Shown: one piece after another, positions 1 through 8,056 of the stretch
How positions within the stretch are numbered: position 1 is the stretch's first letter
Layout: each line of letters starts with the position of its first letter
NCBI GenBank assembly: GCA_003169895.1
Contig: PNAE01000007.1
Coordinates: forward strand, 1,524,296 to 1,588,295
Source of the DNA: Gemmatimonadota bacterium
Lineage (GTDB): Bacteria > Gemmatimonadota > Gemmatimonadetes > Gemmatimonadales > GWC2-71-9
Length of the DNA: 64,000 nucleotides
Reading direction: 5' to 3'
Made by a program: the position numbers and the translations under genes
Notes under the pieces: generated by a model
Told to the model about the DNA's origin: nothing
What the model saw: only the letters and a program-made list of their open reading frames with translations
Database searches by the model: none

Positions 1-1238
1 GCGTTGCGCCAAGTGAAGAGACGGGCGAAGCCGGGCGTTGCCGCACCGCCGCGGCGGCGGGATTCCAGTCGTCCCGTCAGGGTCAGGACAACAGCGCCGA
101 TGGCGAGCAATGCGACGGCGAGGTACAGCACCCACGTCGGCAGCCCCCAGCGACTCACCAGTCCGTAGAAGACGCCAAGGGTAATGAGCGAAGCGAAGCC
201 GAAGAGCCCCCACACCCGCGCCGGTGACGGTCCGCCAGTCAGCGCCGTGGAGGTAGTGCGGTCACCACTCTGGATGGAATCCGCGGAGCGGCCCAGCGCA
301 TCGGCGAACTGTTGCGCTGTCTGCCACCGGTCGGCGGGATTCTTGGCCAAGGCCTTGGAAACGATTGTGTCGAGAGCCGGAGACAGGCCCTCACGCGTCG
401 TGGCGAGGGCGCGGGGTTTCTCGGTCATGCTCCGCATGATGATGGCCTGCGGCGTCGGCCCGTTGAAGGGCGGCTCGCCGGCAATCGTTTCATAGAGCAC
501 GCAGCCCAACGCGAAAATGTCGGTGCGCGCATCCACGTTGGGCGAACCGCTCGCTTGCTCGGGACTCATGTACTGCGGCGTACCCACCGCCATTCCGGTC
601 CGGGTGATCGCCGTCGCGTGGACGCCTGCCACCCGGGCGATGCCGAAGTCGGCCACGAGCGCGTGACCAGCGCTCAGCATGATGTTCGCCGGCTTGATGT
701 CGCGGTGGACGATGTTCCTGCCATGCGCATAGGCCAGCGCCTCGGCCACTTCACGCGCGATTCGGACTGCATCCTCGACCGGCAGCTCATTTTCCCGCTG
801 GAGACGGTCCTGAAGAGACTCACCCTCCACGTACGGCATCACGTAATAGAGAATGCCGCCGGCGGCACCGGAGTCGTAGACCGGCAGGATGTGCGGATGG
901 GACAGCTGTGCCGCAATCTCGACCTCTCTCAGGAACCGCTCGGCGCCGAGCGTTGCGGCCATCTCGGGGCGCATCACTTTGACCGCGACCTTGCGGTGGT
1001 GCTTGGGATCCTCGGCCAGGTAGACGGTGGCCATGCCACCTTCACCCAGCACCCGCTCGATCTGATACGTGGCGGCGAGCGCCCTGCGAACTCGCGCCAC
1101 CTCACCCACGTCGGTGGCGCTCGTGTGCGGCCCGGTCCCCGCTTCAGGGGGTGTGGCCGTTCCGCAACGCAAGCAGAACAGCGCCCCCTCCGGCAGCGGC
1201 GTGCTACAACTGGTGCAGGAGCGCACCGGCGCGGTCAT
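1..1238 (-). CDS. Serine/threonine protein kinase with N-terminal zinc ribbon (3' end off window)
   Basis: This gene is missing from the ORF track because its stop lies beyond the window edge. Read on the minus strand from the ATG at 1238, it starts with a short zinc ribbon (CTSC then CLRC), a linker, and a Hanks-type kinase domain. Visible kinase motifs are the Gly-rich loop GEGGMATVY, the VAVK lysine, the catalytic loop HRDIKP, DFGIAR and the GTPQYMSPEQ activation segment. After the kinase domain there are two closely spaced hydrophobic segments near the window edge, consistent with a membrane anchor and an extracytoplasmic part that is cut off. A GAAGG ribosome site precedes the start. The role is probably signal transduction by Ser/Thr phosphorylation; the substrate is unknown. 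A zinc ribbon followed by a PknB-like kinase is a recurring layout in Gemmatimonadota and Acidobacteria. Confidence 0.9.
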   Translation of the reverse strand, partial: MTAPVRSCTSCSTPLPEGALFCLRCGTATPPEAGTGPHTSATDVGEVARVRRALAATYQIERVLGEGGMATVYLAEDPKHHRKVAVKVMRPEMAATLGAERFLREVEIAAQLSHPHILPVYDSGAAGGILYYVMPYVEGESLQDRLQRENELPVEDAVRIAREVAEALAYAHGRNIVHRDIKPANIMLSAGHALVADFGIARVAGVHATAITRTGMAVGTPQYMSPEQASGSPNVDARTDIFALGCVLYETIAGEPPFNGPTPQAIIMRSMTEKPRALATTREGLSPALDTIVSKALAKNPADRWQTAQQFADALGRSADSIQSGDRTTSTALTGGPSPARVWGLFGFASLITLGVFYGLVSRWGLPTWVLYLAVALLAIGAVVLTLTGRLESRRRGGAATPGFARLFTWRN

Positions 1239-1389
1239 TCAGGTGCCCTTCGGACGGGAGGGATTTGTTCATTTGATCGTGAGGATGGCTCTAAGATGCG
1301 CTTCTTGCCGGGAGGACACAAGACGAATGCGTCACGAGAACGGATCCTCCACGCCCAGCGATTCGCGGGCGCCGAGACCGACGAGGTGG

Positions 1390-3777
1390 CTATCGCCCGC
1401 TGAGGTAATTCCGGATCGCCGCGAACTGGCTGGAGCCGTCCAGACCTGCCTCGGCGATTACCGCCGCGCCCTGCCCGCTGCCCAGGAAATGCCCGTCCCG
1501 GAACGGATATAGGGTGTGCGATCGGCCACGTTCAGACCGGACCCACCGGTCCATCGTCGGCAGTGTGAAGTCCGTGATGCCGATCGCCACGCGCGCGTGT
1601 TCCTCGGGAAAGATCGCCGCTCGCTCGGCCGCCGGCAGGAGATCGAAGAGTTCGGCTGACGCGACATAGTAGATGTCGAGATCCATTCCTGCGCGGTCGA
1701 TCAGCGGCAACGCTTCGTTCACGAAGGCGTACGTCACGGCGCTCCCCTGCAACACCACCACGCCATCGCCCTTGCCACGCGCTGCGCGCAGCCGGTATAC
1801 GCCGTTTGCTGCCGCCGATGCGGGCGCCAGGCCGAGCACCGCGCGGTTCAGCACTGTCTCGGCCGGCCGGGTGACGAACGGCGCGATCACCGCCGGCCGC
1901 TTGGCCAGCGCGGTCGATACCAGGAACCACAACTCCTGCGGATCCCACGGTGTCAGCGTGATCATCGTGCCCAGCGGGAAGTTGCCCTGCAACAGCTGAA
2001 GCGGCTGCGGATCGGCGTGGGTCGGACCGTCCTCGCCGGTCTTGAGACCGGCATGGGCGCACACCATGAAGAACGGACGAAAGGGCCCGCCATCGACCGC
2101 CTGGCGTGCCTGGTTGCCGATCGCGTGCAGCCGCGCCGCGATGTGACCGAGTGGCGCCATGAAAGCGCCGTACGACGATCCGACGCCGCAATGAGTCCCG
2201 AAGGTCGCGATGCCCGACAGCACGGCAGCCATGGCGTCCTCGCAGATGCCGCCAATCGCCAGCGTCCGTGACTCGGTGTTGCTGCGCTGGTTGTAGAATC
2301 CCGGCGCGAAGCCCTCGGCGATCTTGTTTACGCTGGTCGAGCCGAGCAGGTCGGCCGCCGCCACCACAAAGGCTCCACCGCTCACCTTGTTGTAGTAGTT
2401 GAGCGTCATGGCTAGCGCATCGCGCAGCGTCGTCTTGCTGCCGGGCTTGAGTGCGACCGGCGCGGGGGGCTCACCGGCGGCGGCCGCCGCCGCAAAGGCG
2501 AGGTCGAGTCGGGGTGCATCGCTCCGCGGCGCGCGCCTGCGCTCGACGAGTCGCTGGTGAGCCTCGCGGAGCCGTGATGCCAGCGCGTCAACCGTCGGGC
2601 GCCGCCGCTCCAGTGCCTGCCGCACCACGTCCAGTGCGTCCCAGTAACACGCCTCGACGATTTCCGGATTGGCGCCGGCGCCGCAGCGCTGGGGACCGTG
2701 GTCGCAATGCGGCATGCGCACCGGCAGCCCGCTCACCAGCGGCGCCACGGCTTCATAAAAACCCTCGGAGCAGAGCGCGTGTCCGGCGCCGTGCGACGCG
2801 CGGCCTTCGATGCCGTAGCGCCAACCCTTTACCGTCCGGTACACGATGGCGGTGGGTTGGCCATTGTCCATTTCCGCCGCGGCCCGGTGCGCGGCGGCAA
2901 TCTGCTGGAAATCGAAACCGTCGGGCACGGCGATCACGTTCCAGTCATGCAGGTAAGCCAGCTCCGCTGGCGTCCACTGCACGTAATCGCCGGGCGTGCC
3001 GCCGTCCCTGCAGACATGATTGGAATCAATCGATGCCTGGTTCCAGTCGACGTGCAGCACGACGTTTCCCAGCGACATCGTTCCCGCCGCGGCGAGCGCT
3101 TCCGCCACGCGACCGGGCGTCATGCCGCCTTCGCCTTCAATGATGTGCACCCGCGGCGCGTTCGCGCCGAACAGGTCCGCGGCCGCCCACGCCAGGCCGA
3201 GCGATGCCGGCACGCCCACGCCCGACGCACCGGTGGACAGCTTCACGAACGGCGTGGCGGGTGTGGGATGCCCGTCCAGCGGCCTGGCGCGATGCGCCAG
3301 GTAGAGCGGTGTGTCGGTCACCGGATTGCGGCGGAATCCCAGCAGATCCTCCAGCCGCAGCTGCTTGCGCTCGCTCGCCGGCAGCAGCTCGGGCGCCGCG
3401 ATCCGGGCGACCTCGTTCCGCAACGCCCACATGGCGTAGAGACCCATCGCCTTGTGGCCGGCGGCGAAGGAGATGATGTCGGCGTCGGCGCGATCGGGGT
3501 CGGACAGGTCGTAGTCCATGGCTCCGAACAGCAGCAGCTGCACGAACCGGCCCGACGAGATGGAGCCACCCGGGTGACCGGATAGCGGCACGTAGTTGTA
3601 CATCGCGCTGCACAACGATCGGTACACCAGGTCGAACGACTCGAGGTGCTCCACGGTGGTGGCGTCGAGTGGTGCGCCGCGTTCCTGCAGCCACTCGGCA
3701 ATATCGATGTACCGGGCGCGCCGGGTCCCGAATTCGAGGCGTGATATCGCGGGTATCGACAGCTCCGTCGTCATCAT
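1390..3777 (-). CDS. Transketolase-family thiamine-diphosphate enzyme
   Basis: A 795-residue protein with the transketolase layout: ThDP/PP domain, Pyr domain and C-terminal domain. Visible family motifs are SGHPGGS near residue 67, a ThDP-type GEGG followed about 30 residues on by VDWNQASID, a KGW segment, and SYGAFMAPLGHI. The donor-site GEDGPTH is preceded by the conserved-looking CAHAG. It would transfer two-carbon ketol units between sugar phosphates in the non-oxidative pentose phosphate pathway. It is longer than the usual 650-700-residue transketolase, with extra sequence around residues 350-440 that includes a Cys/His cluster (MPHCDHG, QRCGAG). A divergent subfamily with another ketose or keto-acid substrate is therefore possible. 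Two consecutive ATGs are available; GAGG lies about nine bases upstream. It sits alone in orientation with the kinase downstream and a 144-bp spacer upstream. Confidence 0.75.
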   Translation of the reverse strand: MMTTELSIPAISRLEFGTRRARYIDIAEWLQERGAPLDATTVEHLESFDLVYRSLCSAMYNYVPLSGHPGGSISSGRFVQLLLFGAMDYDLSDPDRADADIISFAAGHKAMGLYAMWALRNEVARIAAPELLPASERKQLRLEDLLGFRRNPVTDTPLYLAHRARPLDGHPTPATPFVKLSTGASGVGVPASLGLAWAAADLFGANAPRVHIIEGEGGMTPGRVAEALAAAGTMSLGNVVLHVDWNQASIDSNHVCRDGGTPGDYVQWTPAELAYLHDWNVIAVPDGFDFQQIAAAHRAAAEMDNGQPTAIVYRTVKGWRYGIEGRASHGAGHALCSEGFYEAVAPLVSGLPVRMPHCDHGPQRCGAGANPEIVEACYWDALDVVRQALERRRPTVDALASRLREAHQRLVERRRAPRSDAPRLDLAFAAAAAAGEPPAPVALKPGSKTTLRDALAMTLNYYNKVSGGAFVVAAADLLGSTSVNKIAEGFAPGFYNQRSNTESRTLAIGGICEDAMAAVLSGIATFGTHCGVGSSYGAFMAPLGHIAARLHAIGNQARQAVDGGPFRPFFMVCAHAGLKTGEDGPTHADPQPLQLLQGNFPLGTMITLTPWDPQELWFLVSTALAKRPAVIAPFVTRPAETVLNRAVLGLAPASAAANGVYRLRAARGKGDGVVVLQGSAVTYAFVNEALPLIDRAGMDLDIYYVASAELFDLLPAAERAAIFPEEHARVAIGITDFTLPTMDRWVRSERGRSHTLYPFRDGHFLGSGQGAAVIAEAGLDGSSQFAAIRNYLSGR

Positions 3778-3921
3778 GAGTACTTGCCTCTCCTTGCGAA
3801 GCTGTCCCTACGACGCTACTGGCTCGGCTCGAACTCGCGCTCGCCGACATGGATCTCAATGATTGTGACGGGTACACGGGAACGGAAGCAGGATTATGAA
3901 ATGTTCATCTATTCTTCATGT

Positions 3922-6162
3922 TCATTGAGGCTCACCGGAACCCCGATACTTCGCCACCAGCCGCTTCGCGACCGCGAGCTCATCTCCCCGCGGCTCGGTC
4001 GCGAACCTGTCAGTCCGCTTCGACCACGCCTGCTCCCACTCGCACATCGCTGTAGCGAACGGCTTCCGATCGAACGCCGTCCCGGTTTCCAGTGAGCGAT
4101 TGAGCCGCCTGAAGAATTCCTCCCAGCGCGGCAGGAAGTACGCCGCGAACATCCCCTGCCATTCCTTGAAGGCGTAGAGGTTGAGGTCGTCGTTCTGCCC
4201 TTCGGTGCAGTTGCTTCCCCACAATGTGATGATGTTTCGCGCGTTCCACTCATACAGCCGGCGCTCGGCATCCGTCGTTCCCCACCGCTTCGCGTCGGCG
4301 ATCCATCGACCCAGCAGGAATTCTTCGCGTGTCCCTGCCAGTTCGTCGAGGTCGCGGAGCAGACCGGTTACGCGCTGCTCGGCGGCCAGAAGCGCCGGCC
4401 GGTCCTGGCGTGTGAACGCATCCTCCACCCGCTTGACCAGCGGCACTCCTAGTTGTCCCAGCACTTGGCGGGTGAGGTTCACCACGTCGTAGCGGTAGGC
4501 GTCGTTGGCGCCAAGCACCGGCGCTGCGCTCAATAGCGTGTCGAGCGCTCGAGCCAGAATCTCGCCGTCGTACGGCGGGATTGGCTCGCTGCGGTACGCC
4601 GATCCCTTCACGTAGAATCCCGGCCGCTCGGCGAGAAAATCCCCGGTCTGCGCGGCGGACCTGAAGGCAGTGCCGAGGAGCATCTTCCACGCATTCCACG
4701 CGACGGCATTGGGCGCACCGTACCGCCGCGCGACGTATTCCTGCGTCCACTCCCCGACGGGCGCAACGCTGGTTCGCCACGTCTGGTCCATCACGTAGTC
4801 GGGGACGATCGGGTTGGTGCCCAACCCTTCCATCATCATGCCGAGACCAGAAAGGCGGCCCTTGGCGGGACTCTGGAGGGCACTGTCGAGGTTGGCGGCG
4901 ATCTTCGGCAGGTCGCCGTTCACACTCACCTTGCCACCGAAGTTGTACAACACGTTCCAGATCCAAGGCTTGCCATAGAAGGCTTGGCGCGCCTGCCACA
5001 CCGGGTGGCGGTCGCCCCAGAGGTCGAGCACCAGCATCCGATCGTCGGGAACTGCGCCGAGCAGCGCGCGTGCCTGCGGCTCCTGCCAGAACTTCGCCTG
5101 GTAATAGAGAAACCATCCCTGCAGCACCCACGTGGCGTCGGGGTCGGCCGACCGCATCGATTGAAAGACCGCGCGCCCCATCCCGGCAAGGAACGTCGAA
5201 TCGTTCGACGGCGGATCGATCTCGTTGAACGGATCGGCCGCGTAGAGATGGTCGGTGCCGAAGAGTTCCGTTTGCCGCTCGATGAACCGGCGCCCGACGC
5301 GCTGGAAGAGCGGGTCGAGTGGATCGAGGAACCAGGTGCCATGAAAGCCAGCCGACCAGTCGCCGGTCTGATGGATAATGGCGGTGGGGAACACCTGTTT
5401 GATCGACTCGGGCACGTGCCCGGTAAAGCCCTGCAGCACCGGGGTCATTCCCAGCGATCGCTCGCGCGCGAGAATCTCGCGCTCGAGCGCGATGTGACTG
5501 TCGATCCACGTGTCGGGCAGCGGCCCACCGAGCCCGTCGATGTTCCCCATCCAGCCCCAAGGGAGGTAGGCGGGCCCGACGAGAAAGTCGGCGATCTGCT
5601 TGTCGCTGAAGCCGATGTCGTGAAGCACGAGTCGCCAGGTACCTTCTTGTCCCGTGACGGCGAGTGGGGTGTTGATCCCCTTGAGCGCCATCCAGTCGAT
5701 CATGCGTTGCCATGCTTCCCAGTCCCACCACGCCATCGAGTAGGAGAAGGTGCAATAATTGAAGAAGTAGCGGATGCGATACGGAGTCGTGACGCGGACC
5801 TTGCTCGGCACCGCGGGAAGCGGCCTGCTGAGTTGAACAGGCTTGAGCGGCAGCGAGACATTCACGCCGGCAACATGTTCGAGATACCAATTGAGCGCGG
5901 AGGCGATCGCGACGCCCGTCGTTCCGCGCAGCACGATCTTCCCATCGCGGTTTTCCACCTCGAAGACATCCAGGCCGTTGCTGTCAGGAAGAGCGCCGAC
6001 TTCGAAGTCCCGGGAATGTCCCGGCACGACTCGTTCGATCAGGGCCATGGCCGATCGCAGGTCGGCGGGGCGCGGCATCTGCACCACCGCGAGGAGCGGC
6101 GGAACGTGCGCCAGCATCAACGCAATCGCAGCGAGCATGACGCGAGGGAGACGCGTGATCAC
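3922..6162 (-). CDS. Alpha-N-acetylglucosaminidase (GH89, NAGLU-like)
   Basis: A 746-residue secreted protein with a hydrophobic signal peptide (MLAAIALMLAHVPPLLA). It has the three-part GH89 plan: a small N-terminal alpha/beta domain, a TIM-barrel domain starting near YFFNYCTFSYSMAWWDWEAW, and an all-helical C-terminal domain. Family-typical stretches include MALKGINTPLAVTGQE, PAYLPWGWMGNIDG and the acidic DPFNEIDPP. GH89 enzymes release terminal alpha-linked N-acetylglucosamine from glycans, here probably in the periplasm or outside the cell. The start is a GTG that overlaps the stop of the upstream DUF885 gene as GTGA, so the two are translationally coupled. The length matches bacterial NAGLU homologues. 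The substrate is not resolved by the sequence. Confidence 0.88.
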   Translation of the reverse strand: MITRLPRVMLAAIALMLAHVPPLLAVVQMPRPADLRSAMALIERVVPGHSRDFEVGALPDSNGLDVFEVENRDGKIVLRGTTGVAIASALNWYLEHVAGVNVSLPLKPVQLSRPLPAVPSKVRVTTPYRIRYFFNYCTFSYSMAWWDWEAWQRMIDWMALKGINTPLAVTGQEGTWRLVLHDIGFSDKQIADFLVGPAYLPWGWMGNIDGLGGPLPDTWIDSHIALEREILARERSLGMTPVLQGFTGHVPESIKQVFPTAIIHQTGDWSAGFHGTWFLDPLDPLFQRVGRRFIERQTELFGTDHLYAADPFNEIDPPSNDSTFLAGMGRAVFQSMRSADPDATWVLQGWFLYYQAKFWQEPQARALLGAVPDDRMLVLDLWGDRHPVWQARQAFYGKPWIWNVLYNFGGKVSVNGDLPKIAANLDSALQSPAKGRLSGLGMMMEGLGTNPIVPDYVMDQTWRTSVAPVGEWTQEYVARRYGAPNAVAWNAWKMLLGTAFRSAAQTGDFLAERPGFYVKGSAYRSEPIPPYDGEILARALDTLLSAAPVLGANDAYRYDVVNLTRQVLGQLGVPLVKRVEDAFTRQDRPALLAAEQRVTGLLRDLDELAGTREEFLLGRWIADAKRWGTTDAERRLYEWNARNIITLWGSNCTEGQNDDLNLYAFKEWQGMFAAYFLPRWEEFFRRLNRSLETGTAFDRKPFATAMCEWEQAWSKRTDRFATEPRGDELAVAKRLVAKYRGSGEPQ

Positions 6163-7898
6163 TTGCCCAACGCCTTCTTGATTGATGCTTCATCGTCGAA
6201 CATCAGCCACTCGATGACCGAAACCGGCAGGCTGCCGTAGCTGATCAGCTGATCGTGGAACGCGCCGAGCCTGAAGCTGGCACCTTGCGCGTCGCGATAG
6301 CGGCCCAGCAGCCGCATGATCTGCCACTTGCCGACCATGTAGCCGATCTTCTGCGATGGACTCGCCGCTGCGCCGGCGGCTTCACCCGTCGCCGCTTCCC
6401 GGTCGAGACCACCCCCGTCGATGAAGTAGTCCACCGCCTGCGGAAAGGTCCATCGCCCCGTCTGCAGGTTGACGTCGACGCCGATGCGCGCGGCGCGATA
6501 CCGTGCGAGTCGCAGTACCTGTCCCTGCGAAGGTGATTGGTCGGGATACAGTCCCTCGCGCATCAGCATTTCTTCACCGTACAGCGCCCATCCCTCGACG
6601 AACGTGTTGTCGCCGTGTTGCCGGCGAATCTCGTCCTGCAGATGATTCGCGATCGAGAGTTGCAGGAAATGCCCGGGAATGGCTTCGTGCCCCAGGATCG
6701 GGCGGGGATCTTCGATCGCCGCGCGAATATAGAAGTTCCCGCTCTTGGGATCGTACGTCGGAATGAAATAGAAACCCGTCGGATCGTCGTCGTAGATCCC
6801 CGGGGGATTCATGAATCCCCCGGGGTTGGTCGGTTTGAACGCTTCGGGGAGCTGCCGGATCTGGAATTGGCCGATGTACGACGGGATTGTGATCAGGTTG
6901 TTCGCCCGCAAGAAGTCAGTGATCTCCTTGAGTCGCGCTTCGTACGCCTTGAGAAATTCCGCTTGGTCGGCCGGGATGCGCGCGGCACGCGCCGGGTCGG
7001 GTGACGCGTAGTTCGGATTCTTCAGCATCGCCTCGAGTGCTCGATAGCGCGCCAGCTCCACCTCACCGAGCGTCGCGACGTGCGTCGCGTCGAACGGCAG
7101 CAGCAACACGCGATGCAGGAGGTAGTTGTACTCCGTCTCGCCCATCGGCGTCCAGTCGGGCATGCTGCGTAACCGCGCGTCGAGCCAGTCGGCAAACGAA
7201 TGCAACGCCTTGACCGCGTCGTCGCGCGCCTTCACCAGCCGGGCGCGTTCCTGGTCGCCGAGACTGTCGGCGAGGACCATGAGACTCTTGGTATACAAAT
7301 CGTCGCCGGAGCGAACCGCATCGATCGCCAGTTGCGCGTAGAGTCTGACCGGATGGACGAGATTCGCCCGCGCGTGCTGCAGCATTCCGGGCACCGTCTC
7401 GAGCCGAGCCGCCGCCGCCATCGCTCGCATGCGATGCGGCGCGTACTCTTTCTGGATCAGGCTGAAGACTCCATTCGACGCCTCGTTCACATACGTCTGC
7501 GGATCGCTCTCCTCGGGCTGCATGACCCGGGGGAAGAACGCTGCGCCCTCGAGCTGCGCCTGGAACAGCACCTTGTCGATCCGGTCGTCCTTGCCCCATC
7601 CGTCGGTATCAATCGCACGCACGTGCGTGAGCAACGCTGCCACGTGCTGTCGGCGCTGCGTCACCGCCGGCATGCGGTAGTCCGCGAGCCTGTCGTCCCA
7701 GCGATGCTTCCCCTGAGAGCTCGAGTTCACCGGATAGACCGAGTCCCGCCACTCGTAATACGAATGCGCGAGCGTACGCATGGCGGCGGGCGTGACGACG
7801 GCGCTCGGACGTTGCGCCGTCATGCCTGCGGGGAAGGCAAGCAAGAGTGCGACGCCGACCTTGGCTGTCATCGTGCTGCCGTGCAACTCCTTGGTCAT
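6159..7898 (-). CDS. DUF885-family secreted protein (putative metallopeptidase-like)
   Basis: A 579-residue protein with a signal peptide (VALLLAFPAGMTAQ) and the DUF885 signature. The signature includes HEAIPGHFLQLSIANHL, which resembles a metallopeptidase HExxH-type helix (HEAIPGH), followed by FVEGWALYGEEM, where an acidic residue could be the third ligand. DUF885 proteins are abundant in Gemmatimonadota, Acidobacteria and Bacteroidota and are assumed to be peptidases, but their reaction is poorly defined. Its stop overlaps the GTG of the GH89 gene by four bases, so the two are probably made together and may act on the same glycopeptide-like material. An alternative start ten codons in (MTAKVG) would give a more compact signal peptide. 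Confidence 0.82.
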   Translation of the reverse strand: MTKELHGSTMTAKVGVALLLAFPAGMTAQRPSAVVTPAAMRTLAHSYYEWRDSVYPVNSSSQGKHRWDDRLADYRMPAVTQRRQHVAALLTHVRAIDTDGWGKDDRIDKVLFQAQLEGAAFFPRVMQPEESDPQTYVNEASNGVFSLIQKEYAPHRMRAMAAAARLETVPGMLQHARANLVHPVRLYAQLAIDAVRSGDDLYTKSLMVLADSLGDQERARLVKARDDAVKALHSFADWLDARLRSMPDWTPMGETEYNYLLHRVLLLPFDATHVATLGEVELARYRALEAMLKNPNYASPDPARAARIPADQAEFLKAYEARLKEITDFLRANNLITIPSYIGQFQIRQLPEAFKPTNPGGFMNPPGIYDDDPTGFYFIPTYDPKSGNFYIRAAIEDPRPILGHEAIPGHFLQLSIANHLQDEIRRQHGDNTFVEGWALYGEEMLMREGLYPDQSPSQGQVLRLARYRAARIGVDVNLQTGRWTFPQAVDYFIDGGGLDREAATGEAAGAAASPSQKIGYMVGKWQIMRLLGRYRDAQGASFRLGAFHDQLISYGSLPVSVIEWLMFDDEASIKKALGK

Positions 7899-8056
7899 TC
7901 ACGGGCCCCGTAGTGGCTAGGAACATCGCGGGCGTCCTTCGTTCTTTGTCCGCCGCAACGGTGCAATGTCACGCTCGCGCCGCCACCCCGCAACTCGGCC
8001 AACGCGGCGACGGCGGCGACCCTTCGGAGACTCCTGCCCACGGCGGCGACAGGCTG

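Noticed and set aside
7899-8056. 64-residue minus ORF between the DUF885 and metalloprotease genes
   Set aside because: It overlaps the end of the metalloprotease, has no ribosome site and shows Arg-rich shadow composition.
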